Under the pieces are notes generated by a model. It did no database searches. It was not told where the DNA came from and saw nothing but the letters and a program-made list of their open reading frames with translations. Positions 9,339-17,578 of a DNA stretch of 64,000 nucleotides are shown here, piece after piece (the stretch's first letter is position 1; each line of letters begins with the position of its first letter). The translations under genes were made by a program, and so were the position numbers. This stretch comes from an uncultured Spirochaetales bacterium (GTDB lineage Bacteria; Spirochaetota; Spirochaetia; JAFGXN01), in assembly GCA_949289575.1 (NCBI GenBank), contig CASEOG010000003.1, positions 434,001-498,000 of the forward strand, read 5' to 3'.

Positions 9339-10346
9339 TTAAAATTCCAATTCAATTAATAACGGAAAGTGGTCGGAAACCCCGGTGAATGTTTTTGTCG
9401 AAAAAGACCGGGGTTTTCCGTTACGATTAATCATAAAATCATAAACCGGCATTTCGCAACGAAGAATGTTCGGTTTTCGCTTCGGATCGATAATCGCTTC
9501 GTTCACGAAAATGTGGTCGATTTTCTGCCATTCCGAATTGTAAAAATAACTTCCCTTTTCGGGCGGCAGCTCACTCCAGATTGAGTATAATATATCACCG
9601 CGGATATCGGCTTTTCTTTCGGAAAAAATCAGGGCACTGCCGCGGTCCGTTTCCGTAACGCGGTGCGCTTCCCTCAGCGGAATTAAAGCTGTCGGATAAC
9701 GGTACTGCTGCTTTTCGAATTCGTACAGATCCTCGTTCAGGTCACCGACAACGATAACCGGAACCGGCCTGTCCCGAAGCAGCCGCCTGACCGTTTGAGC
9801 CGACAGACGCCTCTTCTGCTCGGTTTCTTCCGCACCGCCGAGTTTACTCTTCCAATGGTTGGCAATAATCACGAATTCCGTTCCCCGGTATTCGAAAAAA
9901 AGTTCCGAAATATCACGGAGTACACTGCGGCCGAATTCCAAACGGTGAGACTGAAGGCGGTCTACCGGAATTCGGGAAACCACCGCCGTACTGATATTGG
10001 AATGATCCTGATCGAGACAGTAATTATAGCGGTAACCCCGGGTCGGTAAATAAAAACGGACAAGAGAATCGACGCAATTCTGGTTTTCGACTTCAAGCAA
10101 AATGATAATATCCGCATCTGTTTCCCGGATGACCTCGGCCAGATTGTTCAGTTTGTTCTGAAACATCTCGGATCCCCATTTTCCGGAAGACGGATTGTAA
10201 TTGTAATATTCACCGCCGTCACGAACATCATCGAAAAGATTCTGAACATTGTAAGAGAGAATCGAAAGAGAATCCGCAGGCACAAAGCAGCTGCAGGACA
10301 GGATTAAAATTAAAATAAAGACGGGAAAAAGATTTCTGGTTTTCAT
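9339..10346 (-). CDS. Endonuclease/exonuclease/phosphatase-fold lipoprotein
   Basis: About 335 aa. The signal peptide FPVFILILILSCSC ends in a lipobox (Cys 18 or 20), so the protein is probably an envelope lipoprotein. The DNase I-like fold is shown by ILSYNVQNLF, the Glu in ILLEVENQ, ANHWKSKLGG, VVGDLNEDL and the final SDHFPLLIEL. Substrate (DNA, phospholipid or phosphoinositide) cannot be told from sequence. A GTG/ATG further upstream (to 10382) is possible and would overlap the corA stop region; I chose the ATG that starts the signal peptide. Confidence 0.87.
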   Translation of the reverse strand: MKTRNLFPVFILILILSCSCFVPADSLSILSYNVQNLFDDVRDGGEYYNYNPSSGKWGSEMFQNKLNNLAEVIRETDADIIILLEVENQNCVDSLVRFYLPTRGYRYNYCLDQDHSNISTAVVSRIPVDRLQSHRLEFGRSVLRDISELFFEYRGTEFVIIANHWKSKLGGAEETEQKRRLSAQTVRRLLRDRPVPVIVVGDLNEDLYEFEKQQYRYPTALIPLREAHRVTETDRGSALIFSERKADIRGDILYSIWSELPPEKGSYFYNSEWQKIDHIFVNEAIIDPKRKPNILRCEMPVYDFMINRNGKPRSFSTKTFTGVSDHFPLLIELEF

Positions 10347-10385
10347 ATAATTAATAATGCGGGAATGAGTCGAAACCGTCATCTT

Positions 10386-11420
10386 TTACCACCAATTTTT
10401 CTTTTTAAAGTAAAAAATCATACCGCCCGTAACGGCAGCCATCAGAAGAAGAACGGCCGGATATCCGTAGCGCCAACCCAATTCGGGCATCATTGCAAAA
10501 TTCATTCCGTAAACACCGGCAATAAACGAAAGCGGCATGAAGATAGTCGAGACAATAGTCAGAACTTTCATCACCTTATTGACCGATTGGGCATTCTTGG
10601 AGTTAACCGAGTCAATCAGAAAAGAAAAAGAATCTCTCAGTTTTTCCGAAAGATTGATCACCTGAGTCACGTTATTGTTCAGATTGGCAAAGAGACGCTT
10701 CATTTTCGGGGTTGCCAAAGAAAATTCGGGAAGACTGATTTTATTGAAAATATTCAGTAAAGGCATCAGAGAGCGGGATAAAAGAGTCACCTGCCTGCGA
10801 TAAGAATGCAAAGTCGAGATATCGTCGAAATCGGAGAAAAAAAGACGTTCTTCCAAATCATCATAGTAATCGAGCATACTCTTGGCTGTTTTGTAGGAAT
10901 TATCAATCAGAAAATTGAGAAGTGAAAAAAGAAGATAGTCGATACCGAAAGAACGGACATTGGAAGAAGGATCGGACAATCGTGCCGACAGAAATTCGAA
11001 TTCATCCTTTTCGGATTCGGTCATTGAAATCAGGAGATTCTTTTTCCATAAAAAAGAAATCTGGTGTTCTTCGATTTGCGAGGCCGCAACATTCCATTCC
11101 AGCAGGCTGAGTGTTAAAAAACAGCTGTCGTCGTATTCGTCGAGTTTGGGAGGCTGGGGGGCTACTGCCGCATCCTCAACCATCAGTTTATTAAATTTAA
11201 ACCGTTGTCCGAACCGGTTGCAGAGCTCCGGTGTGATTCCGTTGTAACAGTGAATCCACAGATTATCCGTTTCGGGAAAATCCGGAATTTCCGTTATATC
11301 CGACAGAGAAATATATTGTTCTTTCGAGTAAGAATGATAAACCGTTTTCGGGGCAGCGTTCTTTCTTCTTCCCGAATGAGGCAGCCGGGCAGAAGAGCTG
11401 GTCTTTTCCGCAGATTTCAT
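10386..11420 (-). CDS. corA: CorA-family magnesium/divalent cation transporter
   Basis: A 344-aa inner-membrane channel for Mg2+ (or Co2+/Ni2+). It has a large cytoplasmic N-terminal domain with long helices and two C-terminal transmembrane helices, with the pore signature YGMNF between them. The second helix is followed by the basic tail FKKKNWW. The start chosen is the ATG at 11418-11420, preceded by GGAG at 7 nt; a longer upstream frame has no support. It is upstream of, and near-continuous with, the nuclease-fold gene. Confidence 0.93.
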   Translation of the reverse strand: MKSAEKTSSSARLPHSGRRKNAAPKTVYHSYSKEQYISLSDITEIPDFPETDNLWIHCYNGITPELCNRFGQRFKFNKLMVEDAAVAPQPPKLDEYDDSCFLTLSLLEWNVAASQIEEHQISFLWKKNLLISMTESEKDEFEFLSARLSDPSSNVRSFGIDYLLFSLLNFLIDNSYKTAKSMLDYYDDLEERLFFSDFDDISTLHSYRRQVTLLSRSLMPLLNIFNKISLPEFSLATPKMKRLFANLNNNVTQVINLSEKLRDSFSFLIDSVNSKNAQSVNKVMKVLTIVSTIFMPLSFIAGVYGMNFAMMPELGWRYGYPAVLLLMAAVTGGMIFYFKKKNWW

Positions 11421-11494
11421 AAAAAAACTCCGAACCGGAAAAAAATATGGAAAAAATTCCGGCTTTTGTTTATTATATCGGCAAGAGGGAAAGA

Positions 11495-12655
11495 ATGAAA
11501 CAGAAAATTGTTTATATTGCCGGCTTTCGACAGCATGCGGGTAAAACCACAACCTCTATCGGTATGATTTACACACTGAGTAAAATCTTCAGTCCCGATG
11601 ATATCGGCTACATTAAACCGGTCGGACAGGAAACGGTAGAAATCGAAAACGGAAAAAAAATCGACAAAGATGCGGCAGTTATCAAAAAATTCTGTCTGCC
11701 TAATCTCGAATTACAGTATGTTTCGCCTGTTCAGATTGCGTCCGGCGTCACCAAACAGTATCTGACAGCAAAGAACAAAAAAGCAATTACAAAAGAATAT
11801 GCCTGTTCGATTTATGATTCGATTACCCGAATGCAGGACAAGAAAATCATTATAGCCGAGGGAACCGGTCATCCCGGAGTCGGCAGTCTGATCGGTCTGT
11901 CGAATGCCGATGTCAGCAAAATGCTGAAAGCTCCCGTTCTTTATCTGGCCGGCGGCGGATTGGGAAAGAGTCTCGATATGCTGACTCCCGATTTGAATTA
12001 TTTTACGACCAATAAAGCCGAAGTTCGCGGTGTGGTTTTTAACAAACTTTTTCCGCAAAAACTGGATGAAATGAAAGAATATCTCAGCGAAAAAAACATC
12101 AACGAAATTTACCGTCGCCGGAAACCGCTGTCGGTGTTGGGCTATTTTCCCGAAGACGATATTCTTAACAGACCGTCCATGGCGCTGCTGCTTCGAAAAT
12201 TTTCAGAAGCCTATTTTAAAGGTGATATTACAGCAAAGGCTTGGGAAAAACCGTCCCGGTCGATCAAAATCATCACACTGCCTTATCAAATTCTGGAACC
12301 GCAGGAATATCTGAATTCAGGAGATATCGTTATTCTGAACGCTTCATCGACCCGCCGTTTGAAGAAAATTCTCGACTACAACGAAACACTCGAAAACAAA
12401 ATCGGCGGCATCATTCTTTCCTGCAGCGGCAAACAGAAACAGAGTGTTATCGAAGAAAAAGCCGATCTTTTACTGAAACACGGTTTACCGTTTTTCTTTG
12501 TACCTCAAATTACCAGCGAAATCGGCGAAATTGTGACCAAAGCCGGAGAGAATACCAAAATTCAGATATATGATGATGATAAAATCGAAAAAATAAAAAC
12601 CATGTTCGATCGTTATTTTGATACGGAAAAATTCAGGCAAATTTACGGGATTTAA
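11495..12655 (+). CDS. BioD-like P-loop protein with DRTGG-like C-terminus
   Basis: 386 aa. The N-terminus KIVYIAGFRQHAGKTTTSIG is a P-loop of the dethiobiotin synthetase/cobyrinate synthase superfamily, as found fused to phosphotransacetylases. IIAEGTGHPGVGS and LYLAGGGLGKSLDML match that fold. The C-terminal third (GDIVILNASSTRR, GIILSCSGK) resembles a DRTGG regulatory domain. No phosphotransacetylase domain follows, so the role is unclear; it may be a sensor or an allosteric protein. The ATG at 11495 has GAGGGA upstream. The HAD gene follows after 11 nt, suggesting an operon. Confidence 0.8.
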   Translation: MKQKIVYIAGFRQHAGKTTTSIGMIYTLSKIFSPDDIGYIKPVGQETVEIENGKKIDKDAAVIKKFCLPNLELQYVSPVQIASGVTKQYLTAKNKKAITKEYACSIYDSITRMQDKKIIIAEGTGHPGVGSLIGLSNADVSKMLKAPVLYLAGGGLGKSLDMLTPDLNYFTTNKAEVRGVVFNKLFPQKLDEMKEYLSEKNINEIYRRRKPLSVLGYFPEDDILNRPSMALLLRKFSEAYFKGDITAKAWEKPSRSIKIITLPYQILEPQEYLNSGDIVILNASSTRRLKKILDYNETLENKIGGIILSCSGKQKQSVIEEKADLLLKHGLPFFFVPQITSEIGEIVTKAGENTKIQIYDDDKIEKIKTMFDRYFDTEKFRQIYGI

Positions 12656-12666
12656 CAGGAGAGAGA

Positions 12667-13482
12667 ATGGAAGAAAAGAAGGAACAAATTGCCGTCGATA
12701 CAAAACTTTTTGATACAATCAGAAAAAAGAATGCTTTTATATGCGATATGGACGGAGTCCTCTATCACGGGAACTGTCTGATTCCGGGAGCCAAAGATTT
12801 TGTCGATTGGCTGAAGAAAGAAAACAAGAAATTTCTGTTTCTGACAAACAGTTCCGAACGATCACCGCAGGAACTGGCGAACAAACTGCACCGGTTGGGA
12901 ATCGATGTCGATAAAGAACATTTTTATACCAGTGCTCTGGCAACGGCCGAATTTCTGGCATCCCAGAAACCGGGCGGCAGTGCCTATATTATCGGGGAAG
13001 CAGGACTGATTAATGCTCTTTACAATGTCGGATATACAATCAATGATGTCAATCCCGATTATGTGGTGGTCGGAGAGGCCCGGACTTATAACCTGGAAGT
13101 TCTGACTCATTCCGTCAATCTGGTTCGACGCGGAGCGCGTCTGGTCGGCACCAACCCCGATATTACGGGACCGGTTGAGAAAGGAATTATGCCGGCGACG
13201 GGAGCACTGGTCAAACCGATCGAGCTGGCAACGGGGAAAAAATGCTACTTTGTCGGCAAACCGAATCCGTTGATGATGCGAACCGCTTTGAAAAAACTCG
13301 GCTGCGTCCGCGAAGAAACCGCCATCATCGGCGACCGCATGGATACCGATATTCTGGCCGGCGTCGAAACCGAAATGGATACCGTTCTCGTCTTATCCGG
13401 CGTCACATCGCCCGAAGAAATCGACACCTATGCTTACAGACCGAAAATTGTTATCAATGATGTCGGGGATTTTGCCCGGTAA
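12667..13482 (+). CDS. HAD-IIA family phosphatase (NagD-like)
   Basis: 271 aa. HAD motif I is FICDMDGVLYHG (about residues 24-35), motif II is FLTNSSERS, and motif IV is AIIGDRMDTDILAG. The C2 cap between motifs II and III (GEAGLINALYNVGY and LVGTNPD) places it with NagD/4-nitrophenylphosphatase enzymes that dephosphorylate small metabolites. The natural substrate is unknown. AGGAGAG precedes the ATG. A terminator follows. Confidence 0.93.
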   Translation: MEEKKEQIAVDTKLFDTIRKKNAFICDMDGVLYHGNCLIPGAKDFVDWLKKENKKFLFLTNSSERSPQELANKLHRLGIDVDKEHFYTSALATAEFLASQKPGGSAYIIGEAGLINALYNVGYTINDVNPDYVVVGEARTYNLEVLTHSVNLVRRGARLVGTNPDITGPVEKGIMPATGALVKPIELATGKKCYFVGKPNPLMMRTALKKLGCVREETAIIGDRMDTDILAGVETEMDTVLVLSGVTSPEEIDTYAYRPKIVINDVGDFAR

Positions 13483-13512
13483 CAGATAACCGGGTTATAT
13501 CCGAAAAAAGAG

Positions 13513-13548
13513 AAAAAAGCGGACGGAATATGAACGTTCGCTTTTTTT
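13513..13548 (+). terminator. Intrinsic terminator after the HAD gene
   Basis: An AAAAAGCGGACG / CGTTCGCTTTTT stem (one G-T pair) with a 9-nt loop ends in a T7 run. Confidence 0.85.
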
Positions 13549-13549
13549 G

Positions 13550-13598
13550 TTGACAGAGAAACGAAGATAAATTATACTTACAGTGAGTATAATGCTCA
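13550..13598 (+). promoter_or_regulatory. Promoter of LRR lipoprotein locus with dyad at +1
   Basis: A perfect -35 TTGACA (13550-13555), 17-nt spacer and -10 TATACT (13573-13578). The expected start site lies at an imperfect palindrome TGAGTATAATGCTCA (13584-13598), a good position for a repressor. A GAGGAGG-type ribosome site follows before the ATG at 13635. Confidence 0.75.
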
Positions 13599-13634
13599 TT
13601 CAAAAAATTTTCGTTAAATAACGAGGAGGAATTT

Positions 13635-15248
13635 ATGAAAGATTTTTCTGTTCGGAAACGGAAACAGTTCGTTTGTTTTTCTGTATTAAAAGCGTTGACA
13701 GCAGCAGCCGTCTTAACGGCCATGTCGTGCGGCGGAGTCACAGCTGTTGAAAATATCAAAGTCACGCCGACGGCACTGTCGCTGGGCATCGGCGAAACGG
13801 CGGTTTTAAAAGCGGAAGTGGAACCGGCAGACGCCTCCGTGAACGCGGTGCTTTGGAGCGTTACGCAGGGAACGGCCGTCACGGTGGACGGTTACGGCAA
13901 AGTGACGGCGATGGCGGCCGGCACGGCAACCGTCACGGCGGAAACGGTCGACGGCGGGAAAACGGCTTCGTGTACGGTGACGGTCGGCAGTATCAGCGGC
14001 GGAACAGACGGGTCGACGGCGGTCGAGTCCGTCACGCTCGACCGTTCGTCGGTGACGCTGGGGGTCGGCAACTCGGTTACGTTGCAGGCAACGGTCGAAC
14101 CGGCGACGGCGGCCGCTGCGGTGGTCTGGAGTCTGGCATCCGGTGACAGTATTGTGACAGTCGATCAGAAAGGACGTATTACGGCAAAAGCAACCGGTAC
14201 GGCAATTGTGGCTGTCGAAGCCGGCGGTGAAACGGCCACCTGTCAGGTTACGGTCATTCGGGAGGGTGTCATTGCCGATCTGGCTTTTATTGCCGCGGTT
14301 GAAAATGCGTTTCCTTCTTGGAGCCCGAAATGGCAAAAAGAAGCAGACGGAACCGTACGGATGAATCTCTCCAATACGGAAATCGTCAAAAAAGTAGAGA
14401 CTTTAATGATTGTCGGAACAAACCTGTCTTCGTTTGACGGCATCGAATACTTTACCGGTCTGACATCTTTAACCTGCCCGAACAACCGGCTGACGGCTTT
14501 GGATGTTAGCAATCTGCATAACCTGGAAACATTGGACTGCAGCGGTAATCAGATTTCTTCCGAAAATCTGAAATTACCTTCAGCGTATCTGAAAACATTG
14601 GACTGCAGCAACAACCGGTTGGAACGCCTTGATGAAACCGTTCTTCCGGCAACACTGACAGAGCTCGACTGCAGCGACAACCCGCTGACGGTTCTGAATG
14701 TGGATTTTTTGAATGAAACTTTGACAAAACTGGGATGCGCCGCAACGCAGCTGTCCTCTCTGTCGGTTGCTTCCCTGACAAATCTGACTGATTTGGACTG
14801 CAGCTTTAACCGGTTTACCGCATTGGATGTAACCGCTTTACAAAAGCTGCAAAAACTCTATTGCCATTCCAACCGTCTGACTTCTTTGAAAGTGACCGGA
14901 CTGTCCTCTTTACAGGTGCTGAGCTGTTACGATAATCAGCTGTCGGTTTTGGACATGAACGGAATCGGTACCGCATTGAAAAAACTGGCCTGTGCGAAAA
15001 ACCGTCTGGCTTCACTGGATGTATCGAAATTAACAGGACTGACCGATCTGGATTGCGAGAAGAACAAGATCAAAGAGCTGGATATCACGCCACTGACCAA
15101 ATTAACCGCTTCTTCTTTTTTCCGTTGCGGCGGGCAGGATATAGGAGGTTTAAATACTGTTCTGCGGGTGACAGCCGTTCAAAATAGTGCATGGAAAAGT
15201 GTCTTTCAGGAATTTAACCGCGGTGTCGAGGTTCAGGTTCAGGAGTAA
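13635..15248 (+). CDS. LRR lipoprotein with two Big_2 Ig domains
   Basis: 537 aa. The signal peptide ends in the lipobox LTAMSC (Cys32). Two group-2 bacterial Ig domains (about residues 38-120 and 130-210) contain the typical VTLGVGNSVTLQATV and TGTATVTAE patterns. From about 255 to 490 run leucine-rich repeats of the T. pallidum type, with Cys and Asn at fixed positions (LETLDCSGNQ, LKTLDCSNNR, LTDLDCSFNR). It is probably an exposed adhesin or binding protein. The Ig segment (about 13740-14260) is clearly more GC-rich than the flanks, suggesting domain acquisition or duplication. The stop overlaps the next gene's first possible ATG. Confidence 0.92.
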   Translation: MKDFSVRKRKQFVCFSVLKALTAAAVLTAMSCGGVTAVENIKVTPTALSLGIGETAVLKAEVEPADASVNAVLWSVTQGTAVTVDGYGKVTAMAAGTATVTAETVDGGKTASCTVTVGSISGGTDGSTAVESVTLDRSSVTLGVGNSVTLQATVEPATAAAAVVWSLASGDSIVTVDQKGRITAKATGTAIVAVEAGGETATCQVTVIREGVIADLAFIAAVENAFPSWSPKWQKEADGTVRMNLSNTEIVKKVETLMIVGTNLSSFDGIEYFTGLTSLTCPNNRLTALDVSNLHNLETLDCSGNQISSENLKLPSAYLKTLDCSNNRLERLDETVLPATLTELDCSDNPLTVLNVDFLNETLTKLGCAATQLSSLSVASLTNLTDLDCSFNRFTALDVTALQKLQKLYCHSNRLTSLKVTGLSSLQVLSCYDNQLSVLDMNGIGTALKKLACAKNRLASLDVSKLTGLTDLDCEKNKIKELDITPLTKLTASSFFRCGGQDIGGLNTVLRVTAVQNSAWKSVFQEFNRGVEVQVQE

Positions 15249-15253
15249 TGAGT

Positions 15254-17308
15254 ATGAAGAATTCTATGGTGAAACAGATTGTAGCCGCTTTGTCTGTTAT
15301 GTTTCTGTTTGCCTGCAAAGAAACAATTCCGATTGAATCGGTTACCGTCGAACCGTCATCATTATTGATGGCGGTCGGCGAATCTGCGGTTTTAAAAGCG
15401 ATAGTTTTACCGGAGCAGGCAAGTATCAAAACGGTTCGCTGGAGTGTTACGGAAGGAAGCGGAGTGGTCTCTGTCGACGAAAACGGCAAAGTGACTGCGT
15501 TAAAAGACGGTCGTGCCGTGGTCACGGCTGCCGGTACCGGCAGCGAAAAAAGCGGAAACTGTACGGTAACCGTCGAATCGTCTATCAAAGATAAAAACCT
15601 GATTGCGGCCGTCGAATCCGGTGCCGAACCGCCGGTTAACTGGCAGAAAAACGAAGACGGAACCGTTCCGCTGACAGCCGAAAACCGCCGGAAAATGGAG
15701 GCCGTTCGTTCTCTATTTATGATCGGAGCCGGTCTGACCGATCTGTCCGCGATTCGTTATTTCGGCGGGCTGGAAGAACTCTTCTGTGCCGATAATAATT
15801 TGACAGAATTGCCCGAAACGCTTCCGGAAACATTAATCCGATTGGAATGTGAAAACAATCAATTATCCTCACTTAAAGTGAGTAACTTGACGAATTTACA
15901 CACTTTAAAATGTTTTTCAAACCGATTAAACTCACTTTCGGTGAGTGAATTGGAATCCTTAACCGAATTATACTGCGGAATGCAGACAGATGAATCCGGA
16001 AAAGAGACGGAACTGACTTTGACCATTAACAATCGGCAGACGGAACAATGGACTCGGTGGAAGCCAATTGCGGAAAATAAGAATGTCTTTGCGATGATTC
16101 CCGGAATGCGGCTCGAAAAGATCGAACCGGATCAAAAACGGATCGATATGAAAACGGGAGAGGAAGCCGTATTGACGATTGCCTTTTTCCCGGATTATGC
16201 CGAAAACAAGCAGTTGACGTGGTCGGTCGAACCGGAAACGGGGATTATTGCCATCAGTGAAAACGGAAAGGACAGCTGTCACATTACACCTGTCGGACCT
16301 GGTTTGGCAACGATTACGGCAACAGCTGCCGAAGGCGGGTATACGGCTCAATGTACGGTGGCCGTTGTACCTGCATCCGGTTATACTTACGACAAAGAAA
16401 CGAACACTTATACTGTTTTTAACGAGGAAGGATTACGCTTTTGGGCTGCTATGGCTACCAACGGCGAAGGATGCGTTCTGGTATCGGATATTGTTTTGGC
16501 AAAACCGACTGCAGAAGAATCAAACTGGACACCGGTTTCCGAACGAGAATCTTTTACTTTTAACGGGAACGGTCACACGATTGCAAATATGACGATTGTC
16601 GGAACCGAAACCGATAAATACGTCGGAATGTTTTCTGACGTAGAAGGAGTAATCGAAAACCTGATTTTAAAAGATGTCGATATACGCAGTTCGTATTCAT
16701 CAACAGGCGATACCACCTACTGGATAAACTCCTCCATAGGAGGTATTGCCGGTTATTTCTCATACGGCAAAATCAGCAACTGTCACGTTACGGGTACCCT
16801 GTCAGGCAGTAACAACTCTTCACAAAATGTCGGCGGAATTGTCGGAAATAGCTATGGGGCAGATATTGAAGGTTGCTCTTTTATCGGGGAGATTAATGCA
16901 CCAAACAGTTCCCGTGTGGGAGGCATCGTGGGAAAAACGGATGATTTAGGTCAACACAATTTGAAAGGGTGTTTATTTTCCGGAAAGATAACCGGCGGAA
17001 AATATATCGGAGGAATTAGCGGTTACGGATACGGTTGTCATTTTACCGCCAATTGTGCCCACGCAGAGATGCAATCTTCGGAAGAACTGACATATCAGAA
17101 GGGAATCAGTGCCGAACGGGCAGAATCACCAATAACCGCCTGCTACTGGAGCGGTAATGCGACAGGCGAAGATGGCAGCTTGAAAGTAGACGGAACATCT
17201 CTGACCTGGAGCACGGCGGTCGATGAAATGAACAGTGCTTTAGGTCCGGATTTTGCGTTAAAGTTTGTTTCAACCGGCGGTCAGTTTCCCGAATTGGTTC
17301 CGCGGTAA
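15254..17308 (+). CDS. Lipoprotein with Big_2, LRR and GLUG repeats
   Basis: 684 aa, paralogous at the N-terminus to the preceding protein. Lipobox LFAC (Cys21). Order: Big_2 domain (about 28-108), a short LRR block (about 150-240), a second Big_2 (about 285-370), then GLUG-type repeats with GGIAGYFSYGKISNCHVTG, GGIVGNSYGADIEGC and GGISGYGYG (about 420-600). GLUG repeats occur in surface adhesins. The ATG at 15254 is 9 nt from CAGGAG; an ATG at 15248 overlapping the previous stop is also possible. Two LRR codon stretches contain palindromes (15868-15882 and 15930-15946). Confidence 0.9.
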   Translation: MKNSMVKQIVAALSVMFLFACKETIPIESVTVEPSSLLMAVGESAVLKAIVLPEQASIKTVRWSVTEGSGVVSVDENGKVTALKDGRAVVTAAGTGSEKSGNCTVTVESSIKDKNLIAAVESGAEPPVNWQKNEDGTVPLTAENRRKMEAVRSLFMIGAGLTDLSAIRYFGGLEELFCADNNLTELPETLPETLIRLECENNQLSSLKVSNLTNLHTLKCFSNRLNSLSVSELESLTELYCGMQTDESGKETELTLTINNRQTEQWTRWKPIAENKNVFAMIPGMRLEKIEPDQKRIDMKTGEEAVLTIAFFPDYAENKQLTWSVEPETGIIAISENGKDSCHITPVGPGLATITATAAEGGYTAQCTVAVVPASGYTYDKETNTYTVFNEEGLRFWAAMATNGEGCVLVSDIVLAKPTAEESNWTPVSERESFTFNGNGHTIANMTIVGTETDKYVGMFSDVEGVIENLILKDVDIRSSYSSTGDTTYWINSSIGGIAGYFSYGKISNCHVTGTLSGSNNSSQNVGGIVGNSYGADIEGCSFIGEINAPNSSRVGGIVGKTDDLGQHNLKGCLFSGKITGGKYIGGISGYGYGCHFTANCAHAEMQSSEELTYQKGISAERAESPITACYWSGNATGEDGSLKVDGTSLTWSTAVDEMNSALGPDFALKFVSTGGQFPELVPR
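15868..15946. repeat. Two TGAGT-type inverted repeats inside the LRR coding region
   Basis: CTCACTTAAAGTGAG (15868-15882) and ACTCAC-TTTCG-GTGAGT (15930-15946) are near-perfect palindromes encoding matching positions of successive LRR units (SSLKVSNL and NSLSVSEL). Confidence 0.7.
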
Positions 17309-17340
17309 TTGATTATATCGGGAAATAAGATGGAAACAGA

Positions 17341-17368
17341 CAGGCATCCTTTAAAGGATGCCTGTTTT
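17341..17368 (+). terminator. Intrinsic terminator of LRR lipoprotein operon
   Basis: A perfect 12-bp palindrome CAGGCATCCTTT / AAAGGATGCCTG is followed by TTTT. Confidence 0.9.
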
Positions 17369-17389
17369 AAATAGAGTTCCGACCCAATT

Positions 17390-17447
17390 ACTCATTAAAA
17401 ATGAGTAAAAATAATATGTTAATGATATTCACTCGTTCAAAATGAGT
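17390..17447. repeat. Pair of ACTCATT...AATGAGT inverted repeats
   Basis: ACTCATT-AAA-AATGAGT (17390-17406) and ACTCGTT-CAA-AATGAGT (17431-17447) lie in the 270-bp gap after the LRR operon. The rest of the gap (17448-17578) shows nothing I can name. Confidence 0.75.
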
Positions 17448-17578
17448 ATAGAACGCGATTTTCAATCTGTTTTCGTATCAGAGACAGGTGCTCTCGGAGA
17501 AAAAATTGTGATTGGTAATTCTCTCTTTTCAAACCGATCGAGGCGGCGCCATTCTGCCTGAGCACTCATAAATGATTC

